From Streptomyces sp. NBC_00425 (GTDB lineage: Bacteria > Actinomycetota > Actinomycetes > Streptomycetales > Streptomycetaceae), in assembly GCF_036030735.1 (NCBI RefSeq), contig NZ_CP107928.1:2356001-2420000 (forward strand): a stretch of DNA of 64,000 nucleotides, read 5' to 3'. Both the position numbers and the translations under genes were made by a program. Below, piece by piece: positions 54,201-64,000 of this stretch (positions within the stretch are counted from its first letter, which is position 1; the number at the start of each line of letters is the position of its first letter). The notes under the pieces were generated by a model. The model worked only from the letters and a program-made list of their open reading frames with translations, was not told the origin of the DNA and made no database searches.

Positions 54201-56312
54201 CCCATGGACCAGCTCGCCGACCTGGTGGCCGACCGGCTGCTGCGGGAGGCGGTCACCGACCTCCTGCAACGGCCCCGGACCTCGCTGCGCGAGACCACGG
54301 TGCCCATGATCCGGCAGCTGTTCGCCGACTCCCACCTCGAAGAGCTGTGGGAACGCAAGCAGTTGCCCGTCCAGGACCCCGACCCGCTGCCGCGCGGCGA
54401 CAAGGCCGTCGAGACGGCGCTCGGCGAACGGATCTCCGACATACAGCGGCTGCTCGCCGACCTGCGGTCCGTCGCCGAACGCTCCGCCGCCGTGATGGCC
54501 GACCGGTTCGACCCAGGCCCCGCCATCGACAGTCTCCTGCAGAATGTGGACCCCTTCCTCGCCGACCGGATCGTGCGGGGCATGCCAGAGAACGACGACC
54601 CGATCGCCAGGCTGGGCTTCCTGGGCATGCTGGACAACCGCTCCCGCGCCCCGCAACGCCCCGCTGGCATGACCGACCAGCCGCCCAAGATCCCCCGTAT
54701 CAAGGGCAAACTGGCCGGCGTCTCACGGCCCCGCTGGGGCGACGACGACGTACAGGCCGTGCTCCGGGAACAGGACGCCTGGTACCAGTGGCGCTGCCGG
54801 ACCATCTGGCACGAGGCATGGCGCAAACAGCAGGAGCATTGGCGGGCCCCCGCCGACACGGCAGGCGCCGACCTCGCCCGGCTCGTCAACGCCTTCCGCG
54901 CGCACAGCGATCAGGAGCGCAAGGTCTCCGCGCGGAAGGGCATGGAACTGTACGAGGAGCGCACCGGCATCTCGTACCTCCTGCCACCGCAGCGTACCCT
55001 CAACCACTTCTACGAGGATGTGGTGACGAGGCTGATCCGCCGCGAGGGACTGCGCGAGACGGACGCCGCGTCGGAACTGCTCCTCACGCTGATCGACGGC
55101 GAAACCTGGCGCCAGGTCCACACACTCAGCCACCGCAACCCGGACGACGCGGTGGCGAACGTCAAGACGCAACTGCAAGGTCTCATCTGGCGTCTCTTCG
55201 CCGAGAACGAGGCGCATCTGGAAGAGCAGCCGCTGTTGCAGTCCGTGGGCACCCTGCTGGCCGCCGCGGCTGGCGACTCCGACGCCACCGACCAGGTCAG
55301 CAAGGAGGCCATCGACCTGTTCGGCCGCAAACTCGCCGGCCTGCTGCCGGCCGGCTTCGCCCCGGAAGGCACCGGCCCCCTGCGCGTGCTGGTCACCTAC
55401 CCGCGCATGGAGGCCGTCGACGAGGTCGAGCAGTACCTCGGCAAGGCACTCCGCCTCCCCTCAGACGCCCGGAACTCCGTCGAGTACCGGGGAGTCGGGA
55501 GTGACTCGGTCACCGTCGTCCTCTTCCGCAGCGAGATGAGCCTCACCCAGGTCCCCGAGGCCCGCAAGGTGCTGCGCCAGTGGGCCGGGGCCAAGGACAA
55601 CGAGCAGGCCCAGGACGTCCTGCGCTGGCGCCAGCGCCTCGGCTACAAGGACGACTGGATGGTCAGCGGCGAGGAGGACCGCCGCGTCATCCTGCACCGG
55701 CTGCTGTGCTGCATGTGGAACGGCCAGGTCGACGTCGTCGACGGCCAGACGGCGTCCCCGGACCGCGTCCGGCTGCGCCTGCACCCCGAGACGGGACCCC
55801 AAGTACCAGGCGTACGGCTGCGGTTGGGCGACTTCCCCGGCGGGGTGTCGAGCTGGGCGGAACTACTCCGCTCCTACGAACGCTGGACCGTCCTCGACGA
55901 CGAGCGCACGGTCGAGGACTACTGCCGCGAACTGATGGGCGCCCAGCCGACGGGCCTGACCAGAAGCGGCAGCGACCCGCACCCCCTGTTCGTCGAACTC
56001 GTCGAGAAGATCGCCCCGCGCCAGCTGGACCTGCTCACGGAGCGCCGCGAACGCGACGGCGAACGCGTCGAGGGCTGGGTCCGCCCCCTCTGGGAGTTCT
56101 GGGCAGAAACCCTCCCGGCCGCCCTGGACACCGAGTTCGGCGACCAACGAGCGGTCCAGCCCACCCTGCGCACCCTCCTGGAACACGCCCGCGGAGACAC
56201 CTCCACCCCACGCCTCCACCCGGAACAGGAAGCTCCCCGACACCCGGTCGGCGACGAGGACGACTGGGACACGACGCTACGCACTACTGGCGCCGACGAG
56301 AGCGGCAGGTAG
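51237..56312 (+). CDS. vWA-domain protein fused to tubulin/FtsZ-like GTPase
   Basis: A 1691-residue chimera. Residues 1-610 match the vWA subunit of these systems (SAV_2336-like): a helical start, SLSISRALRPLKRHV near 145-160, then a vWA fold with a degenerate MIDAS (Asp202-Thr-Gly-Pro-Ser206) and LLTDG at Asp278. From residue 613 a second protein begins (MLFVGLGGTGGLVGAELERRL) with the tubulin/FtsZ phosphate loop GGTGAG (801-806) and the Tubulin_2-type region MPSSFSSATGGGREADLNAARAL. About 700 helical residues of unknown kind follow. Base composition changes near 53040: before it many codons end in A/T, after it nearly all end in G/C. ATG 51237 (GGTGAG upstream) is preferred over GTG 51228. 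Fusion of these two partners in one chain appears unusual. Confidence 0.85.
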   Translation: MDDSLARGMARLLAGTDAPSVEEIADALWVAQVIGRSASNDAVQDGDPTRAVTTEADAETPAHDLPGNDQDSRTAGRWLSRLRHPFSARRNRTTDADRPFTPTPPAIPLYPVSASMGRGMAQSPGEASDVPGAVVRVQREPALSESLSISRALRPLKRHVRAPGIQTLDEAATARATCEASMLMPAWLPRTERWLSVDLIVDTGPSMVMWRQLAAELRTLLEGHGAFRTVRTWALDSSGDEPRLSPFRRRQGPGPKRTMPLEQLADPTGRRVLLLLTDGVGPLWHRGGMNTALCQWSRKRPVAVLQVLPRSMWHRTALAPVPVLARPGPPGHATPLFRTDTAVPGTPLKAQYDRWVPVLELDADWIAPWARVVAGRAAGWTPMLAVPTGGPEEDIGAAPDEYDEALTSLDPAALVERFRSEASPSAFELAGYLAATPMVLPVMRLVQRTMMPRSKPAHLAEVFLSGLLTPPDGAAVDPGEDPDLRLYDFRPGVRDVLLNTLTRQESLRTLDVVGQVSGRVAQRLGGSLDFRALIPATGDKDTWRLPKGSRPFAQVAASVLAGLGGEHRATATALADEITVDSGDRPRPERKPRRAPRATHSPSGSGLVVSQPMLFVGLGGTGGLVGAELERRLRAELYGPDGSALRRLSGNAPYQLPDCLQFVYADYSESDLMRLPQFNVDPSLRAAYSRTSRVTQDLLPNFDSSPEVTRMLRASMREEVADWLPPRTDEPRVTPLHNGAGQLPTVGRAALFATLRHGLGPVLTPLLQAIDAMASSGGELAELGGGKVTGCDVFVAFSVAGGTGAGIFLDYLHLINHAFQLRRFNGVKIYPLVVMPSSFSSATGGGREADLNAARALVDLFRLVDGQNAPTEGAEIGDLDQNAGLGVRYPGNQPIRLRTGILPTSFLFSPTAGIRADDLRRSIVSLVMSLIGTRLGDSSSRGRTTVGDDDFQTFAASFINRGVHRSALSPTGIGRQGVSTSLVASMTVPMDQLADLVADRLLREAVTDLLQRPRTSLRETTVPMIRQLFADSHLEELWERKQLPVQDPDPLPRGDKAVETALGERISDIQRLLADLRSVAERSAAVMADRFDPGPAIDSLLQNVDPFLADRIVRGMPENDDPIARLGFLGMLDNRSRAPQRPAGMTDQPPKIPRIKGKLAGVSRPRWGDDDVQAVLREQDAWYQWRCRTIWHEAWRKQQEHWRAPADTAGADLARLVNAFRAHSDQERKVSARKGMELYEERTGISYLLPPQRTLNHFYEDVVTRLIRREGLRETDAASELLLTLIDGETWRQVHTLSHRNPDDAVANVKTQLQGLIWRLFAENEAHLEEQPLLQSVGTLLAAAAGDSDATDQVSKEAIDLFGRKLAGLLPAGFAPEGTGPLRVLVTYPRMEAVDEVEQYLGKALRLPSDARNSVEYRGVGSDSVTVVLFRSEMSLTQVPEARKVLRQWAGAKDNEQAQDVLRWRQRLGYKDDWMVSGEEDRRVILHRLLCCMWNGQVDVVDGQTASPDRVRLRLHPETGPQVPGVRLRLGDFPGGVSSWAELLRSYERWTVLDDERTVEDYCRELMGAQPTGLTRSGSDPHPLFVELVEKIAPRQLDLLTERRERDGERVEGWVRPLWEFWAETLPAALDTEFGDQRAVQPTLRTLLEHARGDTSTPRLHPEQEAPRHPVGDEDDWDTTLRTTGADESGR

Positions 56313-56337
56313 TCGGGCGCTGGCTGGCCAAGTGTGG

Positions 56338-57214
56338 TCACTTGTAGCGGTAGAGCTGGTGCAGGTGGAGAGCGTCGGTCTGCCATTGCGCGTACGCGGC
56401 CTGGGCCTCGCCGAGCATGTACCGGCCCAGCCGGTTCGCCGCCCGCTCATAGCGGCGTGGCGAGTTCGTGTCGGTGGCGGCCAGAAGCGCTGTCAGGAGG
56501 GGTTCACCGGTCGGCGTATTAGTGTCGACCTGGGTGAGGACGTCCACCTGGTCGTCCGGGTGAAGGTGACGGGGCAGGGCGGAGCCGAGTTGGCGGCGCA
56601 GCTGCGGCCAGGACGTCGTGGAGCGCTCGCGGGCGGCCTTCTTCAGCGCGCCGCGCACCGCGGCTGCCACCTCGGTGACCTTCTCCTCGGTCAGCCGCTC
56701 CCGTTCCGGGCTCCTTGTGCCGTCCCGTCCTTTGGTCCCGCCGATGGCGTCACGTGGCTGGCTCGGGCTTCGGGGCCCCGCCGCCTGGGCAGGGCTCCGC
56801 TTAGGGCGGGGCCGCGGCGTACGCAGGCGCGCAATCCACCCGTCGGCCTGGCGCCGCTGCGCCCACGTCACCTCGCCGCCGGGTTTCGCGGGTGAGTGGC
56901 CGGTCGGACAAGCGGCTCAGATACTGAAGGGCCCTGCCGACGCGATACTGGGCGGCCCAGGCCGGGCTGACGTAGGGGGTGAGTCCCGAGGCGGCCGGGT
57001 GGAGCGCGTGGGTGGCCGTCACCCAGGAGTCAACCTCTTCGCGCTGCAGCGCGGTGACGTGGTCGCCAGCCTCATCGGCGGTCTTCTTCAGCTGGCCGAT
57101 CATCCGGTTGACCTCACGCTCGGGCAACCGGTCGGCCAAGCGCCGCAGATCGCCGAGCAGGTCACGCATACGACGGTGCGCAGCCGCGCCAGGGCGACGA
57201 GAGATCCCGGACAT
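56338..57214 (-). pseudogene. Frameshifted gene, C-terminal part of a CoiA-like/actinomycete protein
   Basis: Two consecutive minus-strand frames read as one protein. Part 1 (57214 to about 56875): MRDLLGDLRRLADRLPEREVNRMIGQLKKTADEAGDHV...AAQYRVGRALQYLSRLSDRP. Part 2 (about 56883 to 56338): GGEVTWAQRRQADGWIARLRTPRPRPKRS, a charged linker, then SWPQLRRQLGSALPRHLHPDDQVDVLTQVDTNTP...LHLHQLYRYK. A single-base slip near GCGAAACCCGGCGG (about 56875-56890) separates them. The C-terminal pattern is, from memory, that of a large streptomycete protein whose N-terminus resembles CoiA; a CoiA-like N-terminal piece lies at 58063 on the other strand. It is either a decayed gene or a sequencing error. Confidence 0.6.
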
Positions 57215-57422
57215 GGCCACCGGCACGATCGACTTCACCACGGCCCCGCCGTACGGCGACCGCACAGGCCACAGCATCGTCCTCAAGAAGGTCCGCCGCA
57301 ACGGCGACGCCATCGCCGAGCCCGACGTGCTAGGCAGCCGCGTCGCGGGTGACACGACCGCACTCACGGAGACGGAGTGCGACATCAAGGACCCAAGTGA
57401 GGCACGAGAGGGGTGTCGGGCA

Positions 57423-57548
57423 GTCGAAGTCCTTGGCGACCTGCCCGACGGAGCGGCCACTGCGCCAGCGCAGCTCGACGATCTCGCACATGAACTCCGG
57501 CATGAACGAACGGCGAGGCCGAAGCTTCTGCTTCCCCATGCCTCCCAT
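57423..57548 (-). mobile_element. IS3-family orfA remnant
   Basis: About 42 codons from ATG 57548/57539 read as the start of an IS3 OrfA helix-turn-helix protein (RRSFMPEFMCEIVELRWRSGRSVGQVAKDFD), then similarity stops abruptly at 57423. OrfB and the rest of the element are absent. It shows that the right flank of the operon has been a target for insertions and deletions. Confidence 0.75.
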
Positions 57549-57614
57549 TTGGACATCTTTCCGAGGCAGAATCCGGATCCCAAATGTCCGGCAAAGCGGA
57601 TCAGGCCCACTCCT

Positions 57615-57645
57615 CGTCCACCCGTGACCGGCATTTGCGGACAGT
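57615..57645. repeat. 31-base direct repeat, right copy
   Basis: Begins CGTCCACCCGTGACCGG; 27 of 31 bases match 46901-46931. It is followed 117 bases later by CGGCTTCCTCCA, which also recurs near the left copy. Confidence 0.75.
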
Positions 57646-58062
57646 CCAGTGGCCCGCCCTGGCAGCGGCCCCTCACCGGCCATCGCACGGGCGGCCTCGA
57701 ACCCTCATCCTGGGTAAACTGCCAGCCGCAAGTCCCAGAACTACTAAGCGAGTTCCCTCGTCGGCTTCCTCCAGTTCCTCCACCAGGTTGGGTGCTCGAT
57801 ACGGAATCGAAGCCGGTAGGCCGACGCGCCGCGCAAGACAACTCACCGGAGCCCGCCAAGGAATTTCCGGGAGGCCATGCACACCACACCTGACGCATTG
57901 TCCGACGCGAGAGATAATCTCATCGGGTGGCCCAAGACGTCGCTGCACCTTCGGGACGTGTGTGACTTCGCAGGCTCCAGGGGTGCTCCGGGGCTCGGTA
58001 TCCGCGCCGGGTGTGTGCCTCCTTGGGTGGATGGGTGCTGACTGTTTTCGGAGGAACTGCTG
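57646..58062. other. Gene-free spacer, 417 bases
   Basis: Holds no gene on either strand. The left half resembles the sequence before the VMAP-type operon (shared words including CGGCTTCCTCCA at 57762-57773). The right half is the leader of the truncated CoiA-like gene, ending in GGAGG eight bases before its GTG. Confidence 0.5.
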
Positions 58063-58350
58063 GTGGCGCAGATCGACTTCCGTCTCGTCCAGACGGCGGT
58101 CATGGGAGGCCAGGATTCGGACCAGCCGGTCATCCTGCCCGAGGAGCCCCACAATCTGGATGAGTTCCGGCGCCAGTTCGGCAAGGACGACTTCTGGTGC
58201 GGGACGCTGCTCGGTGGCTGCGGCGAGCGGCTGATGACCAAGCGCTACGAAACGAAGGTCTGTCACTTCTCCCATTTCCCGGACCGCGACGGAAGCCGGG
58301 CGGCTTGTCATCGCACGGCCAACGGCGTCGACAGCGCCGATCACCTGTTT
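58063..58350 (+). pseudogene. Truncated CoiA-like gene, N-terminal fragment
   Basis: About 96 codons from GTG 58063 (GGAGG upstream). The protein (AQIDFRLVQTAVMGGQDSDQPVILP..., FWCGTLLGGCGERLMTKRYETKVCHFSHFPD, CHRTANGVDSADHLFV) matches the cysteine/histidine-rich N-terminus of CoiA-like proteins of actinomycetes, with C-x5-C and CHFxH motifs. After DHLFV the frame runs on as low-complexity Gly/Arg sequence to 58695, overlapping the recombinase gene, so the gene is cut at about 58350 by the adjoining recombinase element. Confidence 0.7.
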
Positions 58351-58399
58351 GTGAATTCCCTGATGATTGGGCGAGTTCAAGCATCAGGGGAGGTGTCTG

Positions 58400-59935
58400 T
58401 TGAGGGCGTGGTACATGGTCAGGGTCCCGGACTCGGGGCGGTGGGGGACGATGCCCCCGGAGGGGGTTCTCGGCGTCGGGGACTTGCCGGAGGCGGTCGC
58501 CCGAATCGGGCTTCGTCCGGGGGATCCGGTCTTCGTGGGTCCGGACGGCATGATCGATGCGGGCTTGTTGGACTTCGTTCGCTCCAAGGAGTTCCGAAAT
58601 CTGGAGCCGGAATCAAAGCGCAACTACGCCACCGACATCCGTCTGTTGCTCGAGTTTCTGTCCTCCCGCGGAGTGCCGTGGTGCCAGGCGAGTGAACGGG
58701 ACCTGGCCGATTACCGAGACTGGCGTTGCTCGGCGCCGGCAAATCCGGGGCGAATCGGCGGTACGAAGTGGAACCGGGAGGGCGCCGCGTTCACCAAGCT
58801 GTTCCGCTGGGCGAAGGTCTCTCCGCTGCCGGTCGACCTCTCCCGCCGGGAGGACCGGGCCCCGGACTCGGTCAGCGCACGGGTGTCGTGGCTGACGCCG
58901 CGGACCTGGGCCCTGTGGTCGGACATCGGACTGCGCGGTCACGCGGCTGGCGGGGGCGCTGCACCGGGTTGGGATGCGCGGACGGAGCTGCGGAACACCA
59001 GTTTCGTGCAACTGCTCCTTAGTTCCGGACTTCGCCGGCAGGAGGGCGGGTCGCTGCTGACGTTCGAGGTTCCGACCCAGCGGCTTCGCTCCGGCCGGTA
59101 CTGCCACGGCCGTGTCGCGGGCGCCGTCACCAGGTCGAAGTGCGGGCGAGTCTTCTACGCCTCGGTCGATGCGGTCGGTCAGGTCGAAGCGTATGTGGCG
59201 TCCGAGCGGGCCTGGGCAGTAAGGCGCGCTCAGGCCGCGGGCCGCTACGAGCGGCTGCCTGAGATTCGGCTGCTCACGAAAGTGACCCGTGGCCCGAAGC
59301 CGAAGGTCGAGTGGGTAGACCGGGACGGCGTCGCTGGGGGCCGCGAGCTTGGTCTGTTGGGCTGGCGGGAGCGTCAGTGGCTCTTCCTGGATGGGCCGGA
59401 AGGGCCCGAGCCGGCCTGGTTGTGGCTGACCGAGCAAGGGCTGCCGATGCTCCCGGGCCGGTGGAACGGCGTGTTCAGGAGCGCGAATCTGCGTTGCGAC
59501 GAGGTGCTGCTCGCGCCGGTGGAGCGGGTGGTCAAGCGGGAGCTGCGGCTGGCAGAGGTCCGCGGGAAGAGTCCCTACGCGACCCCTCACGCCGCGCGGC
59601 ACTCATTCGCGCTCTACATGCTCATCGTGCTGAACCAGCTCATGGAGACACGCTACGGGCTCACCGCGGCCGACCGGCGGGACTTCGCGCTGCTGTTCGG
59701 TGACCCCTGGTGGTTGGTGAAGACCCTCCTCGGGCACGCGGACGTGGAGGTGACCAAGCGCCACTACCTCGCGCCCGTCGCGCACCTGCAGCTGGAGTCC
59801 ATCCTCGCCACTGCTGAGATCACCGACGGCCAGGGCGCGGTGGGAGGCGAGGGCATCGACGACGTGTTCACCCGGCTGGCTCGGGAGACGGCCGGCATCC
59901 AGGACGTCGACACGCTGCTCGGGGTGAGTGGATGA
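58400..59935 (+). CDS. Tyrosine recombinase 1 of the trio
   Basis: A 511-residue phage-integrase-type recombinase. The N-terminal SAM-like core-binding domain (NYATDIRLLLEFLSSRGVPW) precedes the catalytic domain with Arg212 (SGLRRQEGGSL), His397-x-x-Arg400-His (TPHAARHSF) and Tyr456 (LGHADVEVTKRHYL). All catalytic residues are present, so it should be active. The start is TTG 58400, six bases after AGGGGAGG; ATG 58415 is the alternative. It overlaps the next gene by ATGA (59932-59935). Confidence 0.9.
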   Translation: MRAWYMVRVPDSGRWGTMPPEGVLGVGDLPEAVARIGLRPGDPVFVGPDGMIDAGLLDFVRSKEFRNLEPESKRNYATDIRLLLEFLSSRGVPWCQASERDLADYRDWRCSAPANPGRIGGTKWNREGAAFTKLFRWAKVSPLPVDLSRREDRAPDSVSARVSWLTPRTWALWSDIGLRGHAAGGGAAPGWDARTELRNTSFVQLLLSSGLRRQEGGSLLTFEVPTQRLRSGRYCHGRVAGAVTRSKCGRVFYASVDAVGQVEAYVASERAWAVRRAQAAGRYERLPEIRLLTKVTRGPKPKVEWVDRDGVAGGRELGLLGWRERQWLFLDGPEGPEPAWLWLTEQGLPMLPGRWNGVFRSANLRCDEVLLAPVERVVKRELRLAEVRGKSPYATPHAARHSFALYMLIVLNQLMETRYGLTAADRRDFALLFGDPWWLVKTLLGHADVEVTKRHYLAPVAHLQLESILATAEITDGQGAVGGEGIDDVFTRLARETAGIQDVDTLLGVSG

Positions 59936-61661
59936 GCGGGCGGGGACGGAGGGCCGTGTTGCCGCCGGCCGGCTATCGCACCGGACCGCCGCGTCCCCGG
60001 GACGGACTGGTAGTGACGGTAGGCAACAAGGCCGGCGAGAAGAAGGAGTTCGACTTCGCGAAGCTGCCCGCCCCAGAGCGTATGCGGCACTCGCTGGCCG
60101 CGCTCTTTGCTGCCCAGTCCCGTCGGTGGACGAGCCACTCCTCCGCCGACCACTACTGGAACCAACTGCTGGTCTTCGTGCGCTTCCTTTCCCGCCTGGA
60201 CAACCCGCCTGAGGATCTCGACGGCCTGACCGCCGCCGCCCTGAAACGCTGGCGCGAGCGGAACATCAAGACCAACACGGGCAGGATCACGCTGGCCACC
60301 ATTCGGGTCCTGCTGCGCGCGGACCCGAGGCTGCGCACCGGCCAAGTGGCCGAAGAGCTCGCCCGCCGGGTGCCACAGGGAACGCCGAGCAAGCAGTCGT
60401 ACGAGGATGCGGAACGCGAGCAAGTGCTACTCACCGCGCAGCGCCAGTTCCGCGCCGCTTGGATGCGCATCCGGGACAACACCATCGTGCTGGAGCGCTG
60501 GCGGCTCGGGCAACTGCCCGAAGGCAGCCGTGAAGCGCAGCTCGGCCAGATCCTCGACGTGATGGCGTGCACCGGAGACGTGCCCCGCGCACGGCGGAGC
60601 GATGGCCTGACCAACCTGAGGCACCGTGGTCTCCTCGGCGGGGGCAGCGTCGAACGAACGTGGGGCCGGCTGTTCTTGACCCGGCACGAGCTGACTGCCC
60701 TGGCCGTGCTGCTGACCGACCGCTTTGCCTGGAATCTGTCCGTCTACGACCGCATGCCCGCGCCCACCCGGGCGCCGTCGGTTGGTGAGAGGACGACGGT
60801 GACATACCTGGTGCAGGTGGAGAAGCGGCGACCCGGGGCGGGCCGGTGGTTCAGCACGGAGAACATCACCGACTCGGGAGCCGCCTCCCCGGGACGTCTG
60901 ATCACACAGGCCCTGGACGCCACCGCACACGGCCGCGCGCTCGCCGCGAAGCTGGCCCCCGGCACCGACCTGCTGATGACCGCACGCCTGCAACAAGTCG
61001 GGCGCGAGCGCCGCGATCTGGATCGCCCACCGCGCATCGGCCCGCTGGTCTTCGGTGTCTCCCGTGTCGACGCCACCAGCTGGGCTCGAAGCCACGGGCT
61101 GAGCGGATCGCCGTTCCAACGCACCAGGCGCACGACGGTCACCCGCGAGGGCAGACCCATGCAGCACACCCAGGGCACCCACGAGAGCGTCTACGTGCTG
61201 CCCGACCAGCGAGTCCAGCGAGCATCCCAAGCAGTCTTCGAAGCCGGCGCCCACGAAGCACTCCAGCAAGCGCAGGCAACCGTCTTCGGCGGACACCTCG
61301 CACGTGAGCCGAACCCCGCGCATCACGAGACCGCGACGGCCGATTGCGAGGACGACACCACCAGCCCCTGGCCCGCCCCGGACGGGGGCTGCGCAGCGGA
61401 CTTCCTACTCTGCCTGGCCTGCGGCAACGCCCATGTCCACCCCGGTCACCATCCCCGCCTCGCCCATCTGCATCAGCAACTGATGAGCCTTCGCTCGGTG
61501 CTCCCCGATCACACCTGGACGGCGCGCTGGCACGACCACCTGCTACGCCTGAACGACATGCGCGACAGAGTGGGCCCAGCCGCCTGGAATGCCGCGCTGG
61601 GCCGGGTCAGCGACCGGGACCGCACGGTCGTCGCGCTCCTACTGAAGGGAGAGCTGGCCTC

Positions 61662-61665
<4 letters not shown>
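59932..61665 (+). CDS. Recombinase-like protein 2 of the trio, with zinc-type C-terminus
   Basis: A 577-residue protein whose N-terminal half has an integrase core-binding pattern (YWNQLLVFVRFLSRLD). The catalytic half is diverged: FQRTRRTTVTREGRPMQHTQGTHESVYVLPD can supply the box II arginines and a tyrosine, but the usual HxxR and LGH motifs are not obvious. The last 120 residues hold FLLCLACGNAHVHPGHHPRLAHLH, a Cys/His cluster likely to bind zinc. This matches the second member of Tn554/RIT-like sets, which need all partners for transposition. ATG 59932 and the next GTG 61662 both overlap neighbours by four bases. Confidence 0.82.

Positions 61666-64000
<2,335 letters not shown>

Noticed and set aside
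53900..54889. 329-codon minus-strand frame inside the tubulin part
   Set aside because: Ser/Arg-rich antisense shadow produced by GC-biased third positions.
57214..57430. Plus-strand frame beginning MATGTIDFTTAPPYGDRTGHSIV
   Set aside because: Plausible first 35 residues but no ribosome site, no recognised family and it runs into the IS3 remnant on the other strand; could be a gene scrap but not supportable.
59603..60423. Minus-strand frames over the first recombinase boundary
   Set aside because: Shadows of the recombinase genes, with no motif or ribosome site.

Overview
The window is high-GC actinobacterial DNA and almost certainly a Streptomyces chromosome arm. The signs are very strong GC bias at third codon positions, frequent GTG/TTG starts, leaderless promoters, Tat and lipoprotein exports, a LacI-controlled secreted fructan hydrolase, a nitrate reductase fused to its own electron-supplying flavoprotein, F420-type oxidoreductases and a Streptomyces-type conserved protein set. 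No rRNA, tRNA or CRISPR array was seen.

Bases 1-21,900 hold nutrient-scavenging functions. In order they are a Tat-exported GH2 beta-galactosidase (cut by the left edge), a single-chain assimilatory nitrate reductase/CysJ-like flavoprotein, a secreted M1 aminopeptidase, a macrodomain protein, a phytoene-desaturase-like oxidoreductase, an inositol-monophosphatase-like enzyme, a cytosolic gamma-glutamyltransferase-like enzyme, a broken second LacI regulator behind an intact one, a secreted GH32 levanase/inulinase with a nested domain insertion, and a lipoprotein.

Bases 21,970-30,950 are one co-oriented catabolic block for hydantoins or reduced pyrimidines. It contains an NCS1 permease, an LLM/F420 oxidoreductase, dihydropyrimidinase, two paralogous beta-ureidopropionase-type nitrilases, a class III aminotransferase and a PucR regulator. 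Together they would import the ring compound, open it, remove the carbamoyl group and transaminate the beta-amino acid.

Bases 31,100-45,440 hold core-type genes: a conserved repeat-rich protein, an XRE/map divergent pair with overlapping leaderless promoters, a ClpC-like unfoldase, a secreted gamma-glutamyltransferase, an anchored protein of unknown function, a CocE-like esterase, a lone amino-acid ABC ATPase, a small conserved protein, exonuclease III, a metallo-hydrolase and a PcaL-like fusion whose hydrolase nucleophile is alanine.

Bases 45,450-64,000 are accessory. An IS110 element sits next to pcaL. A four-gene operon (47,197-56,312) follows and reads as a VMAP-MoxR-vWA type conflict or signalling system. 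Its members are an alpha/beta-hydrolase effector with a C-terminal adaptor domain, a VMAP protein carrying the matching N-terminal adaptor, a MoxR AAA+ ATPase, and a 1691-residue protein that fuses the vWA subunit to a tubulin/FtsZ-like GTPase. That fusion is the most novel object in the window. The operon lies between two 31-base imperfect direct repeats. To its right are a frameshifted gene, an IS3 orfA scrap, a truncated CoiA-like gene, and a three-recombinase (RIT/Tn554-like) element plus a small accessory gene running off the right edge.
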